NCBI RefSeq assembly: GCF_002196705.1
Contig: NZ_NADJ01000028.1
Coordinates: 1-64,000, forward strand
Direction: 5' to 3'
Source of the DNA: Desulfosporosinus sp. FKB
GTDB lineage: Bacteria > Bacillota > Desulfitobacteriia > Desulfitobacteriales > Desulfitobacteriaceae
DNA length: 64,000 bases
In this document: positions 8,166 through 17,498 of the stretch, one piece after another
How positions within the stretch are numbered: the stretch's first letter is position 1
How the letters are laid out: every line of letters begins with the position of its first letter
Notes under the pieces: generated by a model
Told to the model about the DNA's origin: nothing
What the model saw: the letters and a program-made list of their open reading frames with translations, nothing else
Databases searched by the model: none
Made by a program: the position numbers and the translations under genes

Positions 8166-8627
8166 TCATTCTTCAGGTCCGTTATCATCAAATTCTTTTT
8201 CATATTTATAAGCTCTGCTTTGATGATATTTTGTTGCCAGAAAAAAACCGCCGATAAACAGAACTAAAAATATCAATAAGAAAACTATTGAGCTTTGTGA
8301 AAGATTCACGGTTGACTGTTTCGTCGAAGAAAAGACAGAAACTGCAGCAACTACAAAAAATGCTATGACTAATATAATCAAGGTCTTTAATTGTTTATGC
8401 CTATACTTAGGGTAAACACTATAGGTACTAACCTTCATCATATTCATGCGTAAGAGTTCATAGACCGGGAAAAATATCAAAATTAAATATTCTGTAAGGC
8501 ATTCCTGCAGGTTCATCTTAAAGAGCAACGTTTTGACTGCAAACGATATAGCTATACCTACATATATAATAACAGCTAGTTCACTTCTTATTTTATTTTT
8601 TGCTTGTTCAATTCTCTCATCTCTCAT
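8166..8627 (-). CDS. Integral membrane protein (153 aa), partner of XRE regulator
   Basis: Four likely membrane segments: two near residues ~20-60 and two near ~90-140, with short charged loops and a charged C-terminus. Start ATG 8627 follows GGAGGAAGAATC and overlaps the stop of the upstream regulator gene (ATGA), so the two are translationally coupled. This arrangement, a small XRE regulator followed by a four-helix membrane protein, is common in Firmicutes (DUF6773/DUF3169-like groups). Function unknown. Confidence 0.75.
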   Translation of the reverse strand: MRDERIEQAKNKIRSELAVIIYVGIAISFAVKTLLFKMNLQECLTEYLILIFFPVYELLRMNMMKVSTYSVYPKYRHKQLKTLIILVIAFFVVAAVSVFSSTKQSTVNLSQSSIVFLLIFLVLFIGGFFLATKYHQSRAYKYEKEFDDNGPEE

Positions 8628-8824
8628 GATTCTTCCTCCCAAAAAATATCATTTAATGTTTTACCTAGTACTTTACAAATAGCAATACACAACTGTAATG
8701 ATGGATTAAACTTCCCAGCCTCAATCATCCCGATTGTCTGTCTCGTAACACCAACAGCTTCGGCTAATTGCTCTTGAGACATATCCAGTCTTGCCCTAGC
8801 AGACTTCAATTTAAGATTCTTCAA
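8624..8824 (-). CDS. XRE-family (YozG/Cro-like) transcriptional regulator (66 aa)
   Basis: Single helix-turn-helix domain: ARLDMSQEQLAEAVGVTRQT then IGMIEAGKFNPSLQLCIAIC, ending LNDIFWEEES, the standard compact Firmicute XRE regulator. TTG start at 8824 chosen because GGAGG lies 10 nt upstream; the ATG reading at 8848 would start inside the promoter. Probably autoregulates the two-gene operon. A textbook promoter lies just upstream. Confidence 0.88.
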   Translation of the reverse strand: MKNLKLKSARARLDMSQEQLAEAVGVTRQTIGMIEAGKFNPSLQLCIAICKVLGKTLNDIFWEEES

Positions 8825-8848
8825 TCCTCCATCGCCTCCACATTGCAT

Positions 8849-8877
8849 ATTATATAATATATCATTCTATATGTAAA
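8849..8877 (-). promoter_or_regulatory. Sigma-A promoter of the xre operon
   Basis: On the minus strand: -35 TTTACA (8877-8872), 17-bp spacer, -10 TATAAT (8854-8849). The -10 lies only ~25 bp from the TTG start, so the leader is very short. The flanking region is AT-rich with partial dyad symmetry, which may be the autoregulatory site. Confidence 0.75.
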
Positions 8878-8921
8878 CTATATATTGCATTTTGTTAAAA
8901 ATAAAATTCAGACCTTGAGCT

Positions 8922-8965
8922 GTCTGGATAAAGTCTGGATAAAGTCTGGATAACGATGGATAAAA
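8922..8965. repeat. Short tandem repeat, 11-bp unit GTCTGGATAAA
   Basis: Three near-perfect units (8922, 8933, 8944) and a degenerate fourth, in the 150-bp gap between the XRE promoter and the end of the Res gene. The period of ~11 bp is close to one helical turn. Confidence 0.7.
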
Positions 8966-9010
8966 CCAACTACGCTAAAACCTTGGCATTTTGAAACTAA
9001 ATTATTAAGG

Positions 9011-11365
9011 CTATTCATTGTAAACCACATCTCGTTTATGATAGTCAATATGTTTAATAATCACGGCTGCTTTTTGTTGGTTAATAAGATCAGAGGCTTT
9101 GAGAATAAATTCCTCCGGATTGATATGGAACTGCTCGAACGTTTCAATGGTTATACCTTGTAGAATGCAGCACACATCATTTCGCGTTAAACCGGTTGCC
9201 TCAACGATCTTCCCGATTAAGTCGTACTTGACGGTCATGCTAACAGCAGAATGGACCTTTTCTGTTCTGCCTGCGGTTTTTTCAATGGCCTGCCCCCTAT
9301 GCAGAGTTCCTTTTGATTTAATGGTATCCATGTCACCATACTCGATCTTAAAGAAAATCCGAGGTACACTGAGGTCCCTATCTAAAGACTGAATTGACTT
9401 TTGGATCAATTCACCATTATCAAATTTAACCCCATTAGACAACTTGGCTCTTATTTTTTTCCAAAAAGTATTTAAAGTCCTCATCTCAGCAGTTTGTTTA
9501 TGAAGTTTCATGCTGGTACTGTTACTTCGCGCATTCTCAGGTGCCATTACTTGAGGATCGTAAATTGTACCGTCAGCAATAGACTCTGCAAGCTCTAACT
9601 GAAGATGTTTAGCAAAGCTGTCATAGCTCTCATTGGCAATTATCGTTAAGACATTGACGTTATGGACATCACTGCCGAGGACATTAGCGTCCATTCTCTC
9701 GCCATAGTTGTTGACACAGAGGCGAAGACCCCGGCCTATCTCTTGGCGTTTCCTTATATCTGAGGAGCTCCGCTTGAGTGTACATATCTGAAAAACGTTA
9801 GGATTATCCCATCCTTCGCGCAGGGCCGAGTGGGAAAAAATAAAGCGCACCGGCTCTTTGAAATCTAAGAGTCTTTCTTTATCCCTCATGATTAAATTGT
9901 AGGCGCCTTCATCATCGGAAATTAACGATTTCCTATCACCGATTTTACTGTTAGTCATTCGTTTATTTCGTTTATCAATGGAGAAATAACCAGCATGTGT
10001 TTTGTCAGGATTTATTTCCTTGAGAAATTGAAGGTAATCATAGTCCCTACAAATTAATTCCCATTCTTTAAGCGTTTCCCGATATTCCTCTTCAAAAATA
10101 TCTGCATAGTTACCGTTAAATGCTTTTCCGGTTTCATCATATCGTTTATAGTTTGCGACCTCGTCGATAAAGAAAAGCGATAAAACTTTTATACCACTGC
10201 GATGTAATTGATGTTCTCGTTCTAAATGTGATTTAATCGTTTCTCTGATTTGAATCCGACGTATCTGTTCTTCATTAACTGAACCGAAAATATCCCCGGC
10301 CGCTATGACAACACCATTCGTAAATTCTACGGTATTATTTAAACCGTCGATTTTAGAAACAATATACCCCCTATATTCCTCCAACCCACCAGAATGAGTA
10401 TAAAAATCATACCTTTCTTCAATCATTCTTCTTACCGTTCGTACACTATTCCTGCTCTTCACTTCAAACTCAAAAGCTGCCGTTGGAGGACGATCATCAT
10501 ACAAATTAATTTTCTCAAAATACAAATAGCCCTCTGTGGCTGTAGTTCCAGTAATTGATATTCCCTTGACAGCAATTTTTTTCACTAGTTGCCTATTATA
10601 GGCTTCCAAAGCATCGAGTCGGTACACCAGGTTGTAGAGAGAATTTTTTTTATGTGTTGCTGAATAACGCAGTGTTAATAAGGGATTAAATTCTTTAAGC
10701 CGCTCTTTCGTGGCTATTCCTTCCACCGACTGAGGTTCATCGATAATGAGTATTGGATTGGTCGCTGCCAGAACCTCAATGGGCCTGCGTGAGCGAAAAC
10801 TATCCAGATTCATATAAATACGTCTGGCATCTTTTCCGCGGGAATTAAAGGCTTGCGAGTTTATAATCATAACGTTGATCCCACTGTCATAGGCAAACTG
10901 AGCTATTTTAGCCAAGTCCTTGGAATTATACACAAAGTAGCGAATCCTTTTTCCATAGTCTTCGGCAAAATGGTCTTTCGTAATATCAAGAGACTTATAA
11001 ACACCCTCACGGATTGCCACAGAGGGAACGATAATGATAAACTTGCTCCAGCCGTAATGCTTATTCAGTTCAAACAGAGTCTTAATATAGGTGTAGGTTT
11101 TACCTACACCTGTCTCCATCTCAATGGTTAGATTATATCTTCCATCTAACTTTGATGATGGTTCTAATCGATTTCTTCTTTGCAGTCTCTGAAGATTAGA
11201 CTTTATCAGGTCATCCGAAATCAAAAGCTTTTGGTTGGCATATCCCGAAGAACTCAACCCCGTGGCTATTGGAATTAAAGCAAAATTAGGTTGGCCGGCA
11301 AAAACTCCGCAAACTGCCGCTGCCGCATCTGCTTGAAATTTTTGATACGTAAACTTAAGCTTCAA
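9011..11365 (-). CDS. res: Type III restriction enzyme Res subunit, apparently lacking the nuclease domain
   Basis: SF2 helicase/translocase subunit that works with the Mod subunit upstream. Visible motifs: Walker A ETGVGKTYTY, DExx box as IIDEPQS, SALREGWDNPN and QEIGRGLRLCVN (motifs V/VI). TTG 11365 chosen: AGGGGAGGG upstream, and 13 bp from the mod stop. The protein is ~784 aa, whereas family members are usually ~950-1000 aa. It stops at VIIKHIDYHKRDVVYNE, close to where the C-terminal PD-(D/E)xK nuclease domain normally begins; no such motif follows in any frame I read. It may therefore be a non-cleaving or decayed subunit. Confidence 0.85.
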   Translation of the reverse strand: MKLKFTYQKFQADAAAAVCGVFAGQPNFALIPIATGLSSSGYANQKLLISDDLIKSNLQRLQRRNRLEPSSKLDGRYNLTIEMETGVGKTYTYIKTLFELNKHYGWSKFIIIVPSVAIREGVYKSLDITKDHFAEDYGKRIRYFVYNSKDLAKIAQFAYDSGINVMIINSQAFNSRGKDARRIYMNLDSFRSRRPIEVLAATNPILIIDEPQSVEGIATKERLKEFNPLLTLRYSATHKKNSLYNLVYRLDALEAYNRQLVKKIAVKGISITGTTATEGYLYFEKINLYDDRPPTAAFEFEVKSRNSVRTVRRMIEERYDFYTHSGGLEEYRGYIVSKIDGLNNTVEFTNGVVIAAGDIFGSVNEEQIRRIQIRETIKSHLEREHQLHRSGIKVLSLFFIDEVANYKRYDETGKAFNGNYADIFEEEYRETLKEWELICRDYDYLQFLKEINPDKTHAGYFSIDKRNKRMTNSKIGDRKSLISDDEGAYNLIMRDKERLLDFKEPVRFIFSHSALREGWDNPNVFQICTLKRSSSDIRKRQEIGRGLRLCVNNYGERMDANVLGSDVHNVNVLTIIANESYDSFAKHLQLELAESIADGTIYDPQVMAPENARSNSTSMKLHKQTAEMRTLNTFWKKIRAKLSNGVKFDNGELIQKSIQSLDRDLSVPRIFFKIEYGDMDTIKSKGTLHRGQAIEKTAGRTEKVHSAVSMTVKYDLIGKIVEATGLTRNDVCCILQGITIETFEQFHINPEEFILKASDLINQQKAAVIIKHIDYHKRDVVYNE

Positions 11366-11378
11366 AGTCTGCCCTCCC

Positions 11379-13262
11379 CTATATGACTTTAATGCTTGTA
11401 TCAGGGGCCTGTAGCTTAAAGATTGCTTCGGCGTTAATTTTAGCTGCACTGCCAGCAAAGCAGCTATCTCTAAACACTGCTCTCTGAGGGTTCTGCTTTG
11501 CTATTTCTCGTATAACCGTTTCAGAGATATGGTCTTCGAAACAAGCTGCCAGAAAACCGTCATCGATAAAATGCACAGTAACCCCTTCTATCGTTTCACT
11601 TCTATGACTAAGGGATAAAGGTAAGCCACAATCAAGAATAATGCCATAAAGCAAATCCAAATCCGTTCTGTCTTTTTTAATATTCGGCTTTAATTCTGAA
11701 AGCATTGATTGATGATAATCACTAGCAGCATAATATACGTCGTTCATATTTGTGCTGTCCAGCTTTAAGACCCTAAACCCTATGTCTTGTCTGTTGACCC
11801 CTTCATTATCACTCTTATCAGCTACTAGTTTTTCCCCGACCCGGCGTAGTCGTTCTTTGCCAATTTCACAGATGTTTTTAAACCCAGCCTGAAAAGCTAC
11901 ACTATTTTTATCACAAGGCTCCTGTAATTGAACCATAATAAACTTACGGTTTCCCTTATCTTCGCTATTTAGTTCCATAACGGCATGGGCGGTTGTAGCC
12001 GAACCTGAAAAAAAGTCCAGAATAATAGGAGAGTTTTCATCTGGATCAGTTGCTAATTGCAGAAATCGTTTTACTAATTCTACGGGCTTGGGATTATCAA
12101 AGACATTTAAGCCATCAAATAGTTTCTTAATTAACTGGGTTCCGTTCGTTGTGGCCTCAATATCATCCCAGATAGTCTTCGCAACCTTTCCCCTTGGTTC
12201 TGCTTCCCAAATATAACGCTTTCTTTGCGGACCACCTTCACCGGTTTTGCCAAATATTATTCTCTGATCCTTAAGTAATTCCTGAAACTTTTGATAGTCA
12301 TTTTTCCAACTGCAATTAGCCTTGGGTTTATAAACAACACCGGTATTGGGATTAACAATTTCGTATTGTTGATTAGGTCTCCAGCCACCGACCTGAAAAG
12401 GGTCTGCCTTCCACTTGCCTCGAGGGTCATTGTCGGGATTATCAAAGCCCTCCCCATCTTCGGGAAATCTGAAACGTTCTCGATGTTTGACAAAATAGTC
12501 CAGGGATTTAAAGTAAACCAGATTATGGGTATGAGAAACTGAAATTATCGCTGTGTTGGTCACAGATTTAGTAGAGTTCCATATAATATCAGCTAAAAAA
12601 TTCTCTTCACCAAATACTTCATTACATATTTTTTTCAAATTATCTATCTCTTGGTCACTGATGCTAATAAACATGACTCCATCGTCCTTTAGCAAACTAC
12701 GCGCTAACCGAAGACGCGGATAAATCATGCTGCACCAATCACTATGAAATCTTCCATTGGTTTCAGTGTTCCGGAACAATCTCTTACCTTCATTATCATA
12801 CACAGAGATTCTCTCTTTATATTGATTTCTGTTGATTTTAAAGTCATCATTATAGATGAAATCTTTTCCCGTATTATAAGGCGGATCAATATAAATCACC
12901 TTAATGCAATTTAAATAACTTTCCTGCAGCAGCTTTAAAACTTCAAGATTGTCCCCTTCAATATACAGGTTACCGGTAGTTTCCCATTCTTTGCTCTCCT
13001 CTACACAGGGACGAAGAGTCTTCCTAATTGGCTTATTGGCTTCGACAATGGCTGCTCTTTTTCCAACCCAAGTAAACTCATAGGATTCTTCTCCGGCAAT
13101 AATATCTGCTGAAAGCTCCTGCTTAAGTAATTCAAAGTTGATTCTTTTTCTAAAATTTCCCTTCTCATCTCTTGCTTCGGTTATAACATTTGGAAACAAT
13201 GACCCGATTATCTCAATGTTTTTCTGAACGATATCAGCGCTTTCCAACTTCAGTTTCTCCAA
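11379..13262 (-). CDS. mod: Type III DNA methyltransferase Mod subunit (adenine-N6)
   Basis: Beta-class N6-adenine methyltransferase that also gives type III systems their specificity. Catalytic motif IV DPPYNTGKDFIYNDDF near residue ~137; the SAM-binding motif I, FFSGSATTAHAVMELN, lies near the C-terminal third, in the usual beta-class order. The region between (~200-390) would be the target recognition domain. TTG start at 13262 chosen for GGAG 8 nt upstream; the ATG at 13295 has no ribosome binding site. About 627 aa, a normal length, so methylation is likely intact even though the Res partner looks truncated. Confidence 0.92.
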   Translation of the reverse strand: MEKLKLESADIVQKNIEIIGSLFPNVITEARDEKGNFRKRINFELLKQELSADIIAGEESYEFTWVGKRAAIVEANKPIRKTLRPCVEESKEWETTGNLYIEGDNLEVLKLLQESYLNCIKVIYIDPPYNTGKDFIYNDDFKINRNQYKERISVYDNEGKRLFRNTETNGRFHSDWCSMIYPRLRLARSLLKDDGVMFISISDQEIDNLKKICNEVFGEENFLADIIWNSTKSVTNTAIISVSHTHNLVYFKSLDYFVKHRERFRFPEDGEGFDNPDNDPRGKWKADPFQVGGWRPNQQYEIVNPNTGVVYKPKANCSWKNDYQKFQELLKDQRIIFGKTGEGGPQRKRYIWEAEPRGKVAKTIWDDIEATTNGTQLIKKLFDGLNVFDNPKPVELVKRFLQLATDPDENSPIILDFFSGSATTAHAVMELNSEDKGNRKFIMVQLQEPCDKNSVAFQAGFKNICEIGKERLRRVGEKLVADKSDNEGVNRQDIGFRVLKLDSTNMNDVYYAASDYHQSMLSELKPNIKKDRTDLDLLYGIILDCGLPLSLSHRSETIEGVTVHFIDDGFLAACFEDHISETVIREIAKQNPQRAVFRDSCFAGSAAKINAEAIFKLQAPDTSIKVI

Positions 13263-13378
13263 TGCGCAGTCTCCAACTTTCTCGAAACATTTCAAAGGAT
13301 TAATGCCATAAGTATTATTGACTAATATTACACAGGTTGAAACAATTTCTCCCTCTATTACTCTATTACTTTATTACC

Positions 13379-13837
13379 TTATGAACGTATTTTTAGTTTT
13401 TGTTTGTTGTCTTCTTCAAGCCATTCCTTACATCGATGTTCTTTGCAAATTATAGGACGTTTTTCCCATGCAATAATGCAACCGCTTCGCTTCGTCCAAT
13501 AAGCACAGTACCCCATACTAATTCCACGTTCTTTCAGTTCACTAAGAAACCTTAGGGCTTCAATTTTTCTAGCCGAAAAATCATTATAGATGTAAGAATC
13601 AATCCAAGCACTAAAAGCCTTAAGTACGTCATAGAGTGGTTCTACTTCAAACTTATCTTTTTCTAAATACCAAACACTGTGCTGGAAATAATACTCAAAG
13701 TTTTGAGTTAGATCTATAATATTATCATTAGCATAATGAATATCATCAGGCAGTTGTCCACCTTCACACCTTTGTATATAAAGCTTACAACACTTCCCTC
13801 CACATGATGCACATCGACCTACATCTCTATATTCCAA
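13379..13837 (-). CDS. YkgJ-like cysteine-cluster protein
   Basis: Contains the N-terminal CASCGGKCCK cluster and later Cys residues (GYCAYW, GCIIAWEKRPIICKEHRCKEW) of the YkgJ/CxxCxxCC family, proposed Fe- or Zn-binding proteins of unknown role. The start is uncertain: TTG 13837 (LEYRDVGRCASC) matches where family members begin; in-frame starts extend upstream to 13897. Lies after, and on the same strand as, nothing obviously related: upstream of mod with a 116-bp gap. Confidence 0.7.
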   Translation of the reverse strand: MEYRDVGRCASCGGKCCKLYIQRCEGGQLPDDIHYANDNIIDLTQNFEYYFQHSVWYLEKDKFEVEPLYDVLKAFSAWIDSYIYNDFSARKIEALRFLSELKERGISMGYCAYWTKRSGCIIAWEKRPIICKEHRCKEWLEEDNKQKLKIRS

Positions 13838-14035
13838 TCCGGCACACCCCACCACTTCCAATTTTATAGATAAGTACCATCTATTAACTTTCCACAATTT
13901 TCATACATTTCCTTCTCTTTGGATAAATAATTAAAAATCTGTTGAGTTAGTTCTTATGCTCAGGCCCATTAGGGCTGAAAACAGGAGACATTCGAAAGAA
14001 AATTCAGAGTTATAAACTCAGGCCCTAAAATAGAA

Positions 14036-14070
14036 AGAGCCGTGGAGAAACTTTATTCTCTCACGGCCCT
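14036..14070 (-). terminator. Terminator of the corrinoid methyltransferase operon
   Basis: AGAGCCGTGGAGAAA paired with TTCTCTCACGGCCCT, one mismatch, short AT loop; on the minus strand followed by TTTCTATTTTA. Confidence 0.75.
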
Positions 14071-14125
14071 GCAATCTCTGAATCTTTGAATCTTTAATAA
14101 TTCTGGCTGCTTAATTAAATGGATA

Positions 14126-15109
14126 TTAGAACATTTCCTTGGTCATTTTGTCAATGACTTCATTTACCGTATCATAAACACCCGGGAAAGAACTCCAATT
14201 GCCTCCTTGAGTCAGACAAGGTATAAAATACAACTTCCCACAAGTTTTACATGCCCGTTCTACTTCTTTGCCAACTATTTCAGGAGTCCAAGCCGGGAAA
14301 TCGACGACACCGCTGTCGATATCTCCCATAAAACTAATCTTTCCGCCATAGTTTTTGATTAATTCCGGCGTATTGTTTGTTGTCATGACCCCCTGCCAAA
14401 TATCTACTCCCATATCAACCATAAAGGGCACCAAATTAGCTGCATAGGAATCACTGTGATGTATAATCAGCTCTACCCCATTAGCTTTATAGAAACCATA
14501 TATTTTCTTGTAAGCCGGAAGATAGAACTCTTCAAACATTTGCGGAGAAATAAAGGACGATTTTTGGCTTCCCCAATCATCATGATGAAAAATGCAATCA
14601 GGATGAAGACGATCAATCAAAACTTTAGCATAAGCTAACTCCTGTTCAGTAAGACGATCAATGAGTTCATGCATAGCTTCCGGCTCTTCATATAAAGCCA
14701 TTAAGGCATCTTCCATACTCATAAGATGATGGGTCATTTCAAATACTCCAGGTGCGACAAATACTGTTACAAATTCCTTGTTACGATCAACAGTTTTCGC
14801 ATGGGCAATAGCAGGTGCCCAATCTTCATCGGCTGTAGGGATTGGGGGCACTTTAACATAGCTCTTCCATTCGGTGATATCCTTTAGAACCTTATGCTCC
14901 TCGTCATGAACCGGAAAGCCGCCGAGTTGACCTTCCGGCCACCGGAAGGTAATACCCCAGTTATTTTTTATTGTTTGCCCAGGTTCAGGGAAGTTTCCAC
15001 CAGGATTAGGAGCTTCCATGATAAAATGCATAAATTCATATTGTTTTACAAATCGATCAGGATTTCCGCCCTTGATCGTTTCAAGTAAATTTTGCCGTTT
15101 CGTTAACAT
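14126..15109 (-). CDS. Corrinoid-dependent methyltransferase, URO-D fold (O-demethylase MT-I-like)
   Basis: Transfers a methyl group from a substrate to the cobalt of the corrinoid protein encoded directly upstream. The URO-D/MtaA/CmuA-type TIM barrel is recognisable (MLTKRQNLLETIKGGNPDRF start; IIHHSDSYAANLVPFMVDMG; GKISFMGDIDSG; a late Cys in FIPCLTQGG). The HxxD-type residues with this Cys could form the zinc site. The N-terminus resembles methyltransferase I proteins of acetogen O-demethylases, so a methoxylated or small methylated substrate is a fair guess. No methyltransferase II or reductive activator gene is in the window. 327 aa, normal for the family; ribosome binding site GAGGAGG. 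Confidence 0.75.
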   Translation of the reverse strand: MLTKRQNLLETIKGGNPDRFVKQYEFMHFIMEAPNPGGNFPEPGQTIKNNWGITFRWPEGQLGGFPVHDEEHKVLKDITEWKSYVKVPPIPTADEDWAPAIAHAKTVDRNKEFVTVFVAPGVFEMTHHLMSMEDALMALYEEPEAMHELIDRLTEQELAYAKVLIDRLHPDCIFHHDDWGSQKSSFISPQMFEEFYLPAYKKIYGFYKANGVELIIHHSDSYAANLVPFMVDMGVDIWQGVMTTNNTPELIKNYGGKISFMGDIDSGVVDFPAWTPEIVGKEVERACKTCGKLYFIPCLTQGGNWSSFPGVYDTVNEVIDKMTKEMF

Positions 15110-15142
15110 AATTACCCCTCCTCATTTTGTTGAGATGGTTTA

Positions 15143-15775
15143 TCAACCTTTAACTAATTCCACAGCTTTTACGGCTGCGCTGCCTGCATCGGGAGCAAAA
15201 CCGTCTGCACCAATTGATACTGCAAATTCTGCAGTTACCGGCGCACCGCCGATAATTACCTTAAAGCCTGTCAATCCGCTGGATTTAAGGGCTTGTACAG
15301 TTTCTTTCATAGCCGTCATTGTTGTTGTAAGAAGACCTGAACATGCCACTAACGTTACATTTCTGTTTTCTTTGACAGCCTCGACGAATTTAGCCGCCGA
15401 TACATCAACCCCAAGGTTAACAATCTCAAATCCAGCGCTTTCTATCATCATTGACACAAGGTTTTTGCCAATATCATGAAGATCGCCCGCAACGGTACCT
15501 ATAACACATGTCCCATAAGAAGCTGTACTTTGTCCAGCAAAAAGCGGCTTAAGTATATCGACACCTTTAGACATAGCCTTAGCCGCCATCAACATTTCCG
15601 GGACAAATATTTCCCCGGCTGAAAATTTATCACCAACAATGCTCATTGAGTCGACCATGGCTTGGAGAATATTTTGGGCTTCATTTCCTTCATCCAAGGC
15701 TTCCTGTACCAACCCAGGAATGAGTTTAGCTTTTCCCGACTGCACCATTGCCTTAACTTCTTCAATCTTAGACAT
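15143..15775 (-). CDS. Corrinoid protein of methyltransferase system (MtaC/MtbC-like)
   Basis: Carries the methyl group on a bound corrinoid between methyltransferases. Residues ~1-85 form the four-helix cap (B12-binding_2), residues ~88-210 the Rossmann B12-binding domain. The cobalt-ligating motif is D98-L-H100-D-I-G103 in TVAGDLHDIGKN. A GGAPVT loop near 177 completes the nucleotide-tail site. ATG after GAGGAGG; 33 bp upstream of the methyltransferase gene, so both are one operon. Confidence 0.93.
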   Translation of the reverse strand: MSKIEEVKAMVQSGKAKLIPGLVQEALDEGNEAQNILQAMVDSMSIVGDKFSAGEIFVPEMLMAAKAMSKGVDILKPLFAGQSTASYGTCVIGTVAGDLHDIGKNLVSMMIESAGFEIVNLGVDVSAAKFVEAVKENRNVTLVACSGLLTTTMTAMKETVQALKSSGLTGFKVIIGGAPVTAEFAVSIGADGFAPDAGSAAVKAVELVKG

Positions 15776-15959
15776 TTCTTAAGTCCTCCTCGTTAATTAT
15801 TACCAATTATCTGTTATCAGTTATTGCTTTACCCAATATTTTAACGTATAGTAACAGCACATTAAAGGAGCATGTATTATATAATTTTAGTTCAGCCTGA
15901 ATTATTTAATTAAATTTAATTTCAGCATTCACCATTTCCAATTATCTCATATGCAGAAA

Positions 15960-17165
15960 TTATTGAACTTTTGCTTGTGAAGAAGGGCCAACCGACTGAG
16001 CAGACTTTTTGAAAGCAAACATTAGTAAGAAGACCACTAACAAAGCTAAATATCCTATCGTTCCAAAATAATATTGAAATCTTAGCGTCGTGATATGCAG
16101 AGGACTCATAATGGCAGCATAAAAATACCCGGAAAGAAATCCGCCCAAGTTCATGCCTGAGACAATGATGGACATAGCCATTGGAGTCTGGCTGGGATGC
16201 ACTGAAGCACCGGCAAGCATATAGATCGATGACATGCAAAGAGTTAGCCCTACCCCTAAACACGCCTCTCCAAGCATAAATATCGGAACACTTTGGCTAA
16301 AGGAAAACAAGATCTGGGATACTGTAAAAAATATAACTCCAACACTAAGAGTTTGGCGTCCAATTTTTTTATACACTTTGCCAAAAACCGCTCCTGCCAG
16401 CATACCCCCTACAGTCATGAACATCAGGACTACCCCGGCAACCGCTGCATTAGCTTTGATGGTTAAAAGTACAGAAGACATATTGGTAAGTGACGGGTAG
16501 TCTAAAATTGTAACTACTCCAAAGACAATACACCAACCAAACACTGACGCAGGCATTTTCAATGTTGAAGCTGCATTGTCAGCAGAACCCGCCGGCATAT
16601 TTGCTTTTTGAGGCTCTGGCAGGAACAATATGATTATAATAAATGTGATTAACCCAAGAGCATGAGCAAGGAAGCTATAGTTCCATCTTACTGAGGCAAG
16701 CACACCACCCAGCAATTGGAGCACGATTCCTCCAATATTCATGATAACTCCGTTAATTCCCATAACATTTGCCTGTTTATCAGGTGGTACAAGGTTAAAA
16801 ATTAAGGCGCTGTTGATCGGCATAATAAGCCCAAGTCCCAACCCAAAGAAACCCCGGGCTATCAATATCGAGGTAAAATCATTTAAAAAATAGGGAATCG
16901 CTCCACCAAGGCTGAACATCAACGTTGCAAAAATAACTAACGTCCTGTATTTTACAGACTTTCCAGCAAGACCGCCGCCAAAAACAGATACAGGTATGGA
17001 TATAAGTGAAGGGATAGTCGATACCAGCAATAGAGTACTGAAGCTTACGTTTGGAAAGGCTCCTCCGATAGCTGCTATGGCAGGAGTAATTGTTCCAACA
17101 CCCATAGCAAGAAACCCGAATGAATAAATGGCTAATAATACTAAAGACTGTTTTTTATCATTCAC
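15960..17165 (-). CDS. MFS transporter (12 TM)
   Basis: Major facilitator superfamily carrier of 401 aa with twelve hydrophobic segments and a short basic tail. The GTG start at 17165 follows AAGGAAG. It lies ~185 bp upstream of the corrinoid protein gene on the same strand, so it could supply the methylated substrate to that system; a separate promoter cannot be excluded. No residues point to a specific substrate. Confidence 0.8.
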   Translation of the reverse strand: MNDKKQSLVLLAIYSFGFLAMGVGTITPAIAAIGGAFPNVSFSTLLLVSTIPSLISIPVSVFGGGLAGKSVKYRTLVIFATLMFSLGGAIPYFLNDFTSILIARGFFGLGLGLIMPINSALIFNLVPPDKQANVMGINGVIMNIGGIVLQLLGGVLASVRWNYSFLAHALGLITFIIIILFLPEPQKANMPAGSADNAASTLKMPASVFGWCIVFGVVTILDYPSLTNMSSVLLTIKANAAVAGVVLMFMTVGGMLAGAVFGKVYKKIGRQTLSVGVIFFTVSQILFSFSQSVPIFMLGEACLGVGLTLCMSSIYMLAGASVHPSQTPMAMSIIVSGMNLGGFLSGYFYAAIMSPLHITTLRFQYYFGTIGYLALLVVFLLMFAFKKSAQSVGPSSQAKVQ

Positions 17166-17481
17166 AGATATCTTCCTTTCAAAACATAATGTATATTCGC
17201 CATTAAAGTTATAAGTAATTCGGATGATTGCTGAATCCTAAAACACTTTTAACAAGGTACTCTTGCAGTTCAATATAGTTGTCATTATTCAAATCCTGTG
17301 TTAATGCTTAACAGATTATTAAATATTAGATAGTATATTAGGGTTATTTAGAATATTAAGAATTTTAATGTCGAATTCCTCCCTTCTTTTTAAAGCAACC
17401 CAAACTATTCTGTTAACCTCAGTCTTATCTCCCCCTCCTTTGTAAGATATAAACTATTACGAATTATGTAAATACATCAAA

Positions 17482-17493
17482 ATGTATATACAT
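17482..17493. promoter_or_regulatory. 12-bp palindrome ATGTATATACAT, candidate operator
   Basis: Shares the decamer core TGTATATACA with a second palindrome at 18815. Lies ~320 bp upstream of the MFS gene at 17165 and just past the stop of the Bcr-type MFS gene. The 17166-17480 stretch otherwise holds no gene. Confidence 0.35.
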
Positions 17494-17498
17494 ATCAA

